Assembly: GCF_002551245.1 (NCBI RefSeq)
Contig: NZ_NTGZ01000005.1
Location: forward strand, 45,429-83,531
Reading direction: 5' to 3'
Length of the DNA: 38,103 nucleotides
Source of the DNA: Streptomyces sp. rh34
GTDB lineage: Bacteria > Actinomycetota > Actinomycetes > Streptomycetales > Streptomycetaceae
In this document: piece by piece, positions 8,644 to 14,307 of the stretch
Position numbering within the stretch: the stretch's first letter is position 1
Layout of the letters: every line of letters begins with the position of its first letter
Made by a program: the position numbers and the translations under genes
The notes under the pieces: model-generated
What the model was told of the DNA's origin: nothing
Database searches by the model: none
What the model saw: only the letters and a program-made list of their open reading frames with translations

Positions 8644-8715
8644 GGGTGCGTAGCTCAGGGGTAGAGCGCTGCTCTTACAAAGCAGATGTCGGCGGTTCGA
8701 AACCGTCCGCGCCCA
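8644..8715 (+). tRNA. tRNA-Val (anticodon TAC)
   Basis: A full cloverleaf can be drawn: acceptor GGGTGCG pairs with CGCGCCC (one T-G wobble), D-stem GCTC/GAGC, anticodon stem CTGCT/AGCAG around loop CTTACAA with anticodon TAC, T-arm GGCGG-TTCGAAA-CCGTC, discriminator A. CCA is not encoded. Everything to its right is prophage, so its 3' end is the likely integration site. A weak -10-like TACGCT lies at 8624-8629. Confidence 0.95.
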
Positions 8716-8745
8716 CAGCGGTAACTAGCAGGTGAGAGCCTGCAT

Positions 8746-8780
8746 CGGCCCCTCGGTCCACACGGATCGGGGGGCCGTTT
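8746..8780 (+). terminator. tRNA-Val terminator
   Basis: CGGCCCCTCGGTCC and GGATCGGGGGGCCG form an imperfect stem with an ACAC loop followed by TTT, 30 bases downstream of the tRNA. This is a good intrinsic terminator for the tRNA transcript. Whether it is host or phage sequence depends on where the attachment core ends. Confidence 0.6.
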
Positions 8781-8976
8781 CCATGATCGATGCCGCATGG
8801 ATGCCACATCCCCACCGGGGGCACTGGATTCGTCACCCGTCCGAGGGGTGGACTCCGTGGCCCCGGCACGTAGAGTGCAGGCACGGACGGGGCAGGCGTG
8901 ACTCCCCACACGCGCCTGACACGCGCCGTCCGGATACCTGTGGCGACTGGGCGGGGAGGCCCGGCCCACAGGAGCG

Positions 8977-9007
8977 AGGCCCCCGCCGTGTATATCGGCG
9001 GGGGCCT
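8977..9007. terminator. Strong hairpin, probable terminator
   Basis: AGGCCCCCGCCG pairs perfectly with CGGCGGGGGCCT across a 7-base A/T-rich loop (TGTATAT). This GCCCCCGCC-type hairpin recurs in this prophage (compare 35763-35796 and 34988-35014) and fits a rho-independent terminator insulating the element at the chromosomal junction. Confidence 0.6.
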
Positions 9008-9025
9008 TCTGCTGCCCAACGTAGA

Positions 9026-9055
9026 CCGCCCCGCACCCTGATGGGTGCGGGGCGG
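9026..9055. terminator. Second strong hairpin, probable terminator
   Basis: CCGCCCCGCACCC and GGGTGCGGGGCGG pair perfectly over 13 bp with the 4-base loop TGAT. It sits 18 bases after the previous hairpin, making a tandem pair. No gene ends next to it, so it may block read-through from either side of the tRNA junction. Confidence 0.5.
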
Positions 9056-9160
9056 GACGTCTTGACCGAGTCATGACGTCTAACGGCGCAATGAGGTGGA
9101 CACGCGAACACCCCTGCGCCGCTCCGGTGCTACGCCCGGCGTACGGACGTAGCCGCTCAG

Positions 9161-9178
9161 TGTAGGTTCTGCCCTACA
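9161..9178. promoter_or_regulatory. Dyad operator upstream of XRE gene
   Basis: TGTAGG-TTCTGC-CCTACA is a perfect dyad with 6-base arms and a 6-base centre, ending 15 bases before the XRE gene at 9194. The A/T-richer TACATA at 9175-9180 could serve as its -10. Autoregulation by that XRE protein is the simple reading. Confidence 0.4.
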
Positions 9179-9193
9179 TACGTTGGATCTTGA

Positions 9194-9469
9194 TTGGCTG
9201 AACGTGGTGGAGTGCCACGCTCCGTACCGCCGCCCGCCTGGGTCATCACCCGCCGCCGTGCCATCGGAGACCGCATCCGCGCCGCCCGACTGGCCGCACG
9301 CCAGACCCAGGAGCAGATCGCACTGAACACCGGCATGGACCGGGCCACGTACAACCGCATCGAGCAGGGCCACTCAGCAGCGCTCGTCGACAGCCTGATC
9401 CTCATCGCCGACGCCATCGGTGTCCCGCTCTCCGACCTCGTCCGCGAAGGCCCGCCGCCTCAGCCGTAG
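9194..9469 (+). CDS. XRE-family helix-turn-helix regulator
   Basis: A 91-residue protein that is essentially one HTH_3/XRE domain, from about residue 22 (RAIGDRIRAARLAARQTQEQIA) through NRIEQGHSAALVDSLILIADAIGV. It lacks any partner domain and should bind DNA as a dimer. It is the first gene inside the prophage and reads away from the tRNA, so it may be a lysogeny regulator, although it could be an accessory one. The TTG at 9194 has a poor ribosome binding site; the GTG at 9212 is an equal alternative and leaves the HTH intact. Its 3' end overlaps the next, oppositely oriented gene by 10 bases. Confidence 0.75.
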   Translation: MAERGGVPRSVPPPAWVITRRRAIGDRIRAARLAARQTQEQIALNTGMDRATYNRIEQGHSAALVDSLILIADAIGVPLSDLVREGPPPQP

Positions 9470-9579
9470 ATGACGAAACACCGGTCGCACTGGGACTTGG
9501 TGTCCGAGATCGGACGGATGTAGCCCCCGCACAGAGGGCAAAAAATCTGCAGGATCGCAGGCACAACGATGCGCTTCAT
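9460..9579 (-). CDS. 39-residue zinc-ribbon miniprotein
   Basis: Translation gives MKRIVVPAILQIFCPLCGGY and then about 19 more residues ending in CDRCFVIYG. Two CxxC knuckles (C14/C17 and C31/C34) are spaced as in a minimal zinc ribbon. GAAGGG lies at a good distance before the ATG. It is the last gene of a leftward run of tiny Cys-rich genes. Function unknown; the pattern suggests a folded zinc-stabilised domain rather than chance. Confidence 0.6.
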   Translation of the reverse strand: MKRIVVPAILQIFCPLCGGYIRPISDTKSQCDRCFVIYG

Positions 9580-9593
9580 GCTGTATCCCTTCG

Positions 9594-9890
9594 TTAAACC
9601 GGCGGGGTCCCCGGCGGCGACGGAGTCGGAGGCGGGTGCGGCAGCGGCGGCCCCTGATCCGGGGGCGTCTGCGGCGTACCGCTCCCGTGCCGGCCCGCCT
9701 CAATCCGGCGGGTCGTCAGCCCGTAGATACCGAACGGCGGGAACAGGTCGACGCGCCGCGGGTAGCCGCCGGACGCGCACGGGCGGCACAGCAGATCCGC
9801 GCCGGCAGCGGTGACGCGCACGCCCTCCACCGGGTTCACCCAGCAGGCCTCGCAGGTGGTGACCGTGGTCGGCGCCAGGGTGGTCGTCAT
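9594..9890 (-). CDS. Small Cys-pair phage protein, Pro-rich tail
   Basis: 98 residues. The first half carries CEAC (13-16) and CRPC (about 35-38), a zinc-ribbon-like pair, in a segment resembling small actinophage accessory proteins; the last third is Pro/Thr-rich and probably disordered. Its ATG overlaps the stop of a 16-codon upstream ORF as ATGA, so translation is probably coupled, which compensates for the weak Shine-Dalgarno. Function unknown. Confidence 0.6.
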   Translation of the reverse strand: MTTTLAPTTVTTCEACWVNPVEGVRVTAAGADLLCRPCASGGYPRRVDLFPPFGIYGLTTRRIEAGRHGSGTPQTPPDQGPPLPHPPPTPSPPGTPPV

Positions 9891-9937
9891 GGGCGCCGCC
9901 CCGGGGGTGTGGTCGGGCGGGTGTCGGTGGTACGCAT
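9887..9937 (-). CDS. 16-residue coupled leader ORF
   Basis: A short ORF, MRTTDTRPTTPPGRRP, follows a strong ribosome binding site (GGACGGAGG, good spacing). Its TGA overlaps the ATG of the next gene. The arrangement is that of a leader peptide feeding ribosomes into the 98-residue gene. Whether the peptide itself has a role cannot be told; the strong binding site on so short an ORF is the main evidence that it is translated. Confidence 0.45.
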   Translation of the reverse strand: MRTTDTRPTTPPGRRP

Positions 9938-10019
9938 GGTGGTGCCTCCGTCCTGCTGGATGGATGGTGACCCGTCTCGGCCGCTGTCCTGCCAGGGAGT
10001 GGGCGGCCGGGGCGGGAAC

Positions 10020-10196
10020 TCAGGTGTGGCAAGGGCAATCGCAACGCAGCCGTTCGACGACGGCGTTGCCCACAGTGGCGTCGAGGTTGCCCGCGCACAG
10101 CCGGTGCGCCTCGGGCCAGGCGGCGGCGGCACGGCACTCCGGGGAGGTGTAGGCCGCCGCAGGCCGAGCAGCGGGCCGGTGGTCCACGGCCGTCAC
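10020..10196 (-). CDS. 58-residue Cys-rich phage miniprotein
   Basis: The protein ends in RCDCPCHT and has two earlier Cys residues (PEC at about 21, RLC at about 34), a set suited to binding one zinc. This C-terminal CxCxC-H pattern is common in small streptomycete phage proteins, but none that I know has an assigned function. The GTG at 10196 overlaps the TGA of the upstream gene (GTGA), so the two are translated together. Confidence 0.55.
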   Translation of the reverse strand: MTAVDHRPAARPAAAYTSPECRAAAAWPEAHRLCAGNLDATVGNAVVERLRCDCPCHT

Positions 10197-10402
10197 CGGG
10201 GGGCCCGCTCGGAGCAGGCGCCCGCGTCGAAGCACTCGCGGGGGAACCAGCTGTACGCGGCGCCCGTGGGCGGTACGACGCGCTGCTCGCCGAGGTCGAC
10301 GCCCAGGCCGACGCCAAGGGGTTCGCTGCACCAGACGCACGTCCAACCGCGCTGCTGCTGTTCGAGCATGTCGCTGACCGGCGGTAACTCGCGTACAGGC
10401 AC
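10193..10402 (-). CDS. 69-residue Cys-pair phage miniprotein
   Basis: The GTG at 10402 follows GGGAGG at 5 bases and starts a 69-residue protein with WTCVWCSEPL in the first half and WFPRECFDAGAC near the end, again four Cys residues placed for one zinc. The middle has the conserved-looking GVDLGEQRVVPP. It is the promoter-proximal gene of the Cys-rich run, just downstream of the GAGAAAC repeat cluster. Function unknown. Confidence 0.65.
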   Translation of the reverse strand: MPVRELPPVSDMLEQQQRGWTCVWCSEPLGVGLGVDLGEQRVVPPTGAAYSWFPRECFDAGACSERAPR

Positions 10403-10441
10403 AGCCGCCTCCCGGGTCGTCGGAGTAGTCCTCAGACCGTA

Positions 10442-10517
10442 GAGAAAGCTGTTTCTCGGAACCCGCCGTGTTTCTCGATGTTTCTCCGGTGGGCCCCGCT
10501 GTTGCGCCGGGTTTCTC
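10442..10517. repeat. GAGAAAC repeat cluster, candidate operator array
   Basis: GTTTCTC occurs at 10451, 10470, 10480 and 10511, all in the same orientation, plus an inverted GAGAAA at 10442 that forms GAGAAA-GCTG-TTTCTC with the first copy. Read leftward the copies are GAGAAAC. They fill the gap between the XRE/DUF5753 gene and the Cys-rich miniprotein operon and overlap the former's stop codon. Intervals of 10 and 31 bases match whole helical turns; the 19-base interval is about two. This suggests cooperative protein binding upstream of the miniprotein operon. Confidence 0.5.
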
Positions 10518-11355
10518 AGAAGCCGATCGCGGCCCGCGCGCGAGCGATCACCCCGTGCGCGGCGCGCCCCGTCACCGCCCCGTCGGCCAACCCGTCCCAG
10601 ACCTTCGCGTACAGGGCGATGTCGTCGGCCGAGTCCAGCCACATCTCCGTGTGCCACGTCTCGGCGATGACCAGCCGGTCGTCGTGGATCCAGAAGTCAT
10701 CGCCTACGCCGATCCGTACGTCGGCGGTGAGCGGGATGATCCCCAACTCGACGGTGCTCAGTCCGTTCACGGACATCAGCCGGTCCAACTGGTCGGCGAG
10801 CACGGCGCGCGAGCAGATCCGCGTGTGAAGGGCAGCCTCGGCGACGAGCACCCGGTACCGGCGGCCGGAGCGGTAAAGCCCCTCCTGCCGGCGCATCCGG
10901 GAAGCGACCGCCGCGTCGAGGTCGCGGGTCACACCATGCAGGTCGGCGTACCGGGAGAGCACGCTGCGCGCGTACTCGGGAGTCTGGAACACCCCAGGGA
11001 TGACGGCTGCACTGAATCCGCGGAACACGGTGGTCCTCTCGTGTTGGGCGCCGAGCGCGTCCTGGACGGCGCGGTGCCCGCCCGCGAGCTGGCGACGCCA
11101 GGACCGATACGTGGACTCCAGCCCGGCGAGGCGGCCGTGCAACTCGGCAGCGCACTCGGGCTGCCCGACCGCCTCCGCCCACATGGTGAGGTCCGCCGTG
11201 CTCGCGGTCTGCTTGCCGTTCTCCAGCTTCGAGATCTTCGACGGTGCCCACCCGCAGCGGGCGGCGAAGTCGCGGACGTTCAGCCCGGCCTCGGTGCGCA
11301 GCTCGCGGAGCCGCACACCGAGGAGGAGCCGGGCGCGCTGGAAGTCGGTGCTCAC
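10516..11355 (-). CDS. XRE regulator with DUF5753 (Scr1-type antitoxin-like)
   Basis: The 279-residue protein has an HTH at about 10-65 (GVRLRELRTEAGLNVRDFAA ... KISKLENGKQ) and a DUF5753 domain over the rest, with the typical AAVIPGVFQTPEYARSVL and ETWHTEMWLDS segments. This architecture belongs to the Scr1-like regulators of Streptomyces, which usually pair with a small DUF397 protein. Here the coupled partner is a DUF6879 protein instead. The GTG at 11355 overlaps the TGA of that partner (GTGA). It probably controls its own operon and may regulate neighbouring prophage genes. Confidence 0.85.
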   Translation of the reverse strand: MSTDFQRARLLLGVRLRELRTEAGLNVRDFAARCGWAPSKISKLENGKQTASTADLTMWAEAVGQPECAAELHGRLAGLESTYRSWRRQLAGGHRAVQDALGAQHERTTVFRGFSAAVIPGVFQTPEYARSVLSRYADLHGVTRDLDAAVASRMRRQEGLYRSGRRYRVLVAEAALHTRICSRAVLADQLDRLMSVNGLSTVELGIIPLTADVRIGVGDDFWIHDDRLVIAETWHTEMWLDSADDIALYAKVWDGLADGAVTGRAAHGVIARARAAIGF

Positions 11356-11891
11356 ATAGGGGACGGTACCCGGCCGATGAAGTCCCCGTACGGGACGGCG
11401 TAGTGCCATGTCGCGTCACGGACCTGGCACGCCCGGAGCACCTGCTCCGGGTCGGTGGTCAGCTCCATCCGGCGGTCCGCGTCATCCCAGTTGAAGCGGG
11501 CCAGGACCCGGGAGTCGAACAGCCAGAAGTCGCCCTCGCCCGCGAGGTTGAGCGCGGCCGCTGTCGACCGGTGCAGGTAGCGGATGTCCTCGCCGGCCGC
11601 CAAATTGCTGGGTGTGGTGGCCAGCAGATACCGCTGGTTGTCCGTCGGAGGCTCGTCGACCAGGCGGACCCGCTCGATGCGCCGCCCGTCTGCCGTCTGC
11701 GCGCGGGCGTTGGTAAACCAGGGGCCGCCGTCGTCGAGGGGCGGCATGACACCCTGGAGGAACTGCTGGTACTCCTCGGTCCCTTGGTCGGCTGCGTACT
11801 CCCGGCGGGTCTCCAGCCGCCATGCGGTGTGCTCGAAGCCGTCGCGGAAATACTCGAGTATCTGGGCGGCGGGTACGGCGTCCTGCACCAT
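11352..11891 (-). CDS. DUF6879-family protein
   Basis: A 179-residue cytosolic protein with the features of DUF6879: an N-terminal acidic/aromatic stretch (LEYFRDGFEHTAWRLETR), a central RIERVRLVDEPPTDNQRYLL and a later DFWLFDSRVLARFNW. Members are encoded next to XRE/DUF5753 regulators in many streptomycetes, and the fixed pairing suggests a toxin-antitoxin-like or signalling unit, but no activity is established. It is joined to both neighbours by 4-base overlaps, ATGA on the upstream side. Confidence 0.8.
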   Translation of the reverse strand: MVQDAVPAAQILEYFRDGFEHTAWRLETRREYAADQGTEEYQQFLQGVMPPLDDGGPWFTNARAQTADGRRIERVRLVDEPPTDNQRYLLATTPSNLAAGEDIRYLHRSTAAALNLAGEGDFWLFDSRVLARFNWDDADRRMELTTDPEQVLRACQVRDATWHYAVPYGDFIGRVPSPM

Positions 11892-12100
11892 CAGTTCCTT
11901 GGGGCGAAGTTGACGAGGAGCGCCCGGTCGACGACGACGAGCGACTCGCCCTTCAGCGGGTTGGCCATCTGCGCGAGAACCTCGGGGTCGGTGACGGTGT
12001 ACCCCTGGACGAGGATCTCCCCCGACTCAACGTCCTCGTACAAGGTCGGGCACTCGCCCGTCTTCGAGTTGGTGCCGAGCATCCGCAGTGTGCGGGCCAT
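11891..12100 (-). CDS. Small protein of the DUF6879/XRE operon
   Basis: 69 residues beginning MARTLRMLGTNSKTGECPTL after a strong GGGAGGGG ribosome binding site. Mixed alpha/beta composition with no Cys pair and no membrane segment. It recalls the small DUF397 partners of Scr1-type regulators in size and place, but I do not see DUF397 motifs. It is the first gene of a three-gene, fully overlapping operon, so it is likely the stoichiometric partner of one of the other two products. Confidence 0.7.
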   Translation of the reverse strand: MARTLRMLGTNSKTGECPTLYEDVESGEILVQGYTVTDPEVLAQMANPLKGESLVVVDRALLVNFAPRN

Positions 12101-12218
12101 GTGCGTCCCCTCCCGATCGTGGGCCCTGGCGGGTGGCCGGGGCGTGATCGACCGTAGCCCGGCGATCAAGAAACACGCCACCGATCAGGCGCACGTACGT
12201 ACCGGGCCCGGGAGGTCG

Positions 12219-12224
12219 TACGAT
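12219..12224 (+). promoter_or_regulatory. -10 element of a leaderless transcript
   Basis: TACGAT ends 7 bases before the GTG at 12232. This distance puts the transcription start on or next to the start codon, and the only GGAGG-like sequence (12209-12215) is too far away to serve as a ribosome binding site. No clear -35 is present. Confidence 0.4.
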
Positions 12225-12231
12225 TCCGGCC

Positions 12232-12438
12232 GTGGCTGACATCGACATTCCCGAGTCCCTGATCGAGCTGGAACGCAAGGCCTGGGCCGAGCAGCAGGCT
12301 GGCGTGCTGACCGTGGCGACCGCCGCCACGGTGCAGCAGGCGTACACCGACCACGCGGTGGCGGCCGGGCTCTCCCGGTACGAGGTGGAGCGCACAGTGA
12401 AGCGGCTGGTCCGGCACCCGGACCCCGACGACGCCTGA
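12232..12438 (+). CDS. Small helical protein, divergent from the DUF6879 operon
   Basis: A 68-residue acidic, helical protein (MADIDIPESLIELERKAWAE near the start, SRYEVERTVKRLVRHPDPDD at the end). No HTH or membrane segment is clear. Similar small proteins recur in streptomycete mobile elements near XRE/DUF6879 genes, without a known role. Probably translated from a leaderless mRNA. A hairpin follows its stop codon. Confidence 0.6.
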   Translation: MADIDIPESLIELERKAWAEQQAGVLTVATAATVQQAYTDHAVAAGLSRYEVERTVKRLVRHPDPDDA

Positions 12439-12454
12439 CCCTGAACGCACAGCA

Positions 12455-12489
12455 GCGCCCCGCCGCCGGCCGAAACCGGGGCGGGGCGC
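12455..12489. terminator. Bidirectional terminator hairpin
   Basis: GCGCCCCGCC at 12455-12464 pairs with GGCGGGGCGC at 12480-12489. It lies between the stop of the rightward 68-residue gene and the stop of the leftward gene at 12500, where a shared terminator is expected. Confidence 0.6.
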
Positions 12490-12499
12490 AGTCAGTTCA

Positions 12500-12829
12500 T
12501 CAGGCGGTGAAGACGGCGAAGTTGAACGTCACCTCGTACCCCTGCTCGTCGAAGCACTCGATGTTCCACACCTCGTCCCGGTCCGCCAGGGACATCAGGA
12601 CCCGGCCGACCTTCTCCACCCCCGCGGCGCCCACGGTTTTCTCCATGGGGCCGGTGCGGTTCTCGTAGCGGAGGGTGTACTGCGGTTCGCGGCCGAGGTC
12701 GACGGCGGTGAGCAGGCCAGGGATGTCGGCGGTCATCTCGTCGTGGGTGGGGGTGGTGTGGGTGGTGCCGACGCGGGTGATGCCGGCCTGGGTGGCGGTG
12801 GTGTAGGCGATGAGGTGGATGGTGAACAC
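12500..12829 (-). CDS. Hypothetical protein downstream of the WYL gene
   Basis: 109 residues from a GTG with GAGGGAG upstream. It is mostly beta-prone with an acidic C-terminal half (SLADRDEVWNIECFDEQGY) and no recognisable domain. It lies 19 bases after the WYL-domain gene in the same direction, so the two form an operon. The two proteins share Thr-rich N-terminal halves and similar size, but I see no clear homology between them. Confidence 0.6.
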   Translation of the reverse strand: MFTIHLIAYTTATQAGITRVGTTHTTPTHDEMTADIPGLLTAVDLGREPQYTLRYENRTGPMEKTVGAAGVEKVGRVLMSLADRDEVWNIECFDEQGYEVTFNFAVFTA

Positions 12830-12848
12830 GGTGGTCTCCCTCGTGGGG

Positions 12849-13247
12849 TCAGGCGGCGGCGAGGACGGCGTAGCGGTCGGCGTAGTAGGCGGCGTCGTCG
12901 CGGGCGATCTCGCGGCCGACGATCGTGGCGGGGCAGGTGGCGACGGGGAGGGCGACCGGGGCGTCGTCGGTGCGGGTGGGGCGAGTGACGGTGTAGGCGG
13001 TGCGGTGGATCGTGTAGGCCTGGATGCGGTCGAGGCGGAAGGTCCGGCTCTCGCCGGTCTCGCGGTCCATGGCCTTGAGGATGATGTCTCCGGCCTTGGT
13101 GGTGCGGGTGTCGTAGATCTCGATGGTGCGGATGGTCTCGGTGCCGTCGGCCTTGGTGTAGGTGATGGTGACGGGGTGCTGGCGGTCGGCGGCGGCGAGG
13201 AGGCGGGTGAGGGTCTGTGCCTGGGTCTCGTTGGCGGTGGTCTTCAT
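12849..13247 (-). CDS. Stand-alone WYL-domain protein
   Basis: The 132-residue protein consists of a helical N-terminus and a core with the WYL pattern: HPVTITYTKADGTETIRTIE, a strand pair, then SRTFRLDRIQAYTIH. WYL domains sense nucleotide or nucleic-acid ligands and are usually fused to a DNA-binding HTH; none is present here. The neighbouring, divergent gene encodes a small HTH-like protein, so the sensor and DNA-binding parts could act in trans. GAGGGGGA precedes the ATG. Expression is likely controlled through the dyad at 13289-13322. Confidence 0.7.
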   Translation of the reverse strand: MKTTANETQAQTLTRLLAAADRQHPVTITYTKADGTETIRTIEIYDTRTTKAGDIILKAMDRETGESRTFRLDRIQAYTIHRTAYTVTRPTRTDDAPVALPVATCPATIVGREIARDDAAYYADRYAVLAAA

Positions 13248-13288
13248 TGGGTCCCCCTCGTTGCCGCTTCCTTGTGAGACCTATGTTG

Positions 13289-13322
13289 GCCTACCCAGTT
13301 GGCCATTGTCAACAGGGTAGGC
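13289..13322. promoter_or_regulatory. Interrupted palindrome operator in divergent promoter
   Basis: GCCTACCCAGTTG and CAACAGGGTAGGC are 13-base arms with one mismatch around GCCATTGT. The leftward -35 TTGACA (complement of 13307-13312) falls inside it, so a bound protein would block the WYL operon promoter. Three direct copies of GTTGGCC at 13285, 13298 and 13330 span the same site. The region separates the WYL gene from the divergent HTH gene. Confidence 0.55.
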
Positions 13323-13359
13323 ATAGAGAGTTGGCCTAGCTTGTGGGAGAGTGGGGTTC

Positions 13360-13575
13360 ATGGACACAGCCCGACTCGAACTCGCAGCCCAGCGGTACCG
13401 CGAGGCAGAGCAAGCGCTCGAAGCCGCTCGCGAAGACCTCCAGGCCGAAGCCGTGGCCGCCCTCCAGCAGGGCGAGGAGCGCGGCAACCAGGCGACCGTC
13501 GCCCGCATCACCGGGTGGACCAGGGAGTACGTGCGCCGCCTCAAGAAGAAGGCAGACGAGGCCGCGGCAGAGTAG
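13360..13575 (+). CDS. Small coiled-coil/HTH protein
   Basis: A 71-residue protein: an Ala/Glu-rich helix (about 1-42) that could form a coiled-coil dimer, then NQATVARITGWTREYVRRLKKK, which has the spacing of a helix-turn-helix with a basic recognition helix. Similar small proteins are widespread in streptomycete phages. The ATG at 13360 follows GTGGGG; an in-frame GTG at 13351 would add three residues. It faces the WYL gene across a dyad operator it may itself bind. Confidence 0.65.
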   Translation: MDTARLELAAQRYREAEQALEAAREDLQAEAVAALQQGEERGNQATVARITGWTREYVRRLKKKADEAAAE

Positions 13576-13586
13576 GCGCAGCCCAC

Positions 13587-13627
13587 GCCGAAGCCCCCTC
13601 CCGCGCCTGGCGGAAGGGGGCTTCGGC
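13587..13627. terminator. Bidirectional terminator at the end of the late operon
   Basis: GCCGAAGCCCCC at 13587-13598 and GGGGGCTTCGGC at 13616-13627 pair perfectly. The hairpin separates the stop of the HTH gene (13575, rightward) from the stop of the collagen-like gene (13633, leftward), the last gene of the late region. Confidence 0.75.
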
Positions 13628-13632
13628 ATAGC

Positions 13633-14307
13633 TCACGGGTACTGGCGGCGGGTCGGATCGAGCGCCAGGGAACTTGGCGACGGATCAGGATCCGCCGGCC
13701 CCGGTGCCGAGGAGCGGCGGCACATCAGCCCGTCCGGATCACCCGGCGGCGGCTGCAAGCTGTACCCCACCGGGCAGTCGGGGCCGGGAGGACCCGCCGA
13801 CCCGCGCTCGCCCGGGTCTCCCTTCTCGCCCTTCTCACCGCGCTCGCCAGGAGCGCCGTCCGCGCCGTTGACCCCGTCCGCGCCGTCCTTCCCGGGCGCT
13901 CCCGTCACCGCCGGGCCCGGCTGGCCGGCGGCCCCGGGCTCCCCGTCCGAGCCGTCCTCCCCGGGTGCGCCGGCCTCGCCCTTCGGTCCGCGCGGGCCCG
14001 TTGCGCCGGGGATCGGCACCGGCACCTCCAGCCGGTCCGGCAGATCATCGACCGCCGCCGCCGGATCAGGTGCTGCCGGGGTGCCGCCCTCGGCCTGAAT
14101 CTGCGAACGGAGAGTCCGCACGTCCGCAGCCAACGTCGACACCGCACCGCCACGCCGGTCAGCTTCCGCCGCCAGCTGGTCCGCGTGGTCTTCCGCCTGG
14201 CCGATCTTCAAGAAGGCAATCGCGATTGCGCCCCCCAAGAAGAGGAGCGCGGCCACCAGCCACAGCAGGTACCGGCGCCGGTAGAACATGCGCTCTGCCC
14301 GCGTCAT
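13633..14307 (-). CDS. Membrane-anchored collagen-like protein
   Basis: 224 residues with three parts. A basic N-terminus and one membrane segment (about 12-33, LLWLVAALLFLGGAIAIAFL) are followed by a coiled-coil stretch (38-73), a natural trimerisation unit, then about 25 Gly-X-Y triplets from about residue 100, broken once by an extra VT. The triplets are rich in GER, GEK, GDP and GAP. The C-terminus contains two Cys residues (PDCPVGY and LMCRR) that could cross-link chains. The expected product is a surface-exposed triple helix. Collagen-like repeats are common in phage tail fibres, but a transmembrane anchor at the end of the lysis cassette is not. It overlaps the upstream gene by ATGA. 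Confidence 0.8.
   Translation of the reverse strand: MTRAERMFYRRRYLLWLVAALLFLGGAIAIAFLKIGQAEDHADQLAAEADRRGGAVSTLAADVRTLRSQIQAEGGTPAAPDPAAAVDDLPDRLEVPVPIPGATGPRGPKGEAGAPGEDGSDGEPGAAGQPGPAVTGAPGKDGADGVNGADGAPGERGEKGEKGDPGERGSAGPPGPDCPVGYSLQPPPGDPDGLMCRRSSAPGPADPDPSPSSLALDPTRRQYP

Larger units (their letters stand above)
8716..9193. other. Non-coding stretch at tRNA/prophage junction
   Basis: These 478 bases hold no convincing gene. They contain three strong hairpins (listed separately), an 18-bp dyad near the right end, and the presumed left attachment-site region immediately after the tRNA. The bases after the tRNA (CAGCGGTAACTAGCAGGTG) do not look like a usual host tRNA trailer, but no second copy is available in the window for comparison. 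Confidence 0.5.

Noticed and set aside
8675..9019. Leftward ORF ending in VGADGFEPPTSAL
   Set aside because: The GFEPPT-type ending is the well-known false translation of the antisense strand of a tRNA; the frame runs straight through tRNA-Val.
13790..14020. Short tandem GC-rich repeats resembling a satellite
   Set aside because: They encode the Gly-X-Y triplets of the collagen-like protein and keep the reading frame; irregular units exclude CRISPR.
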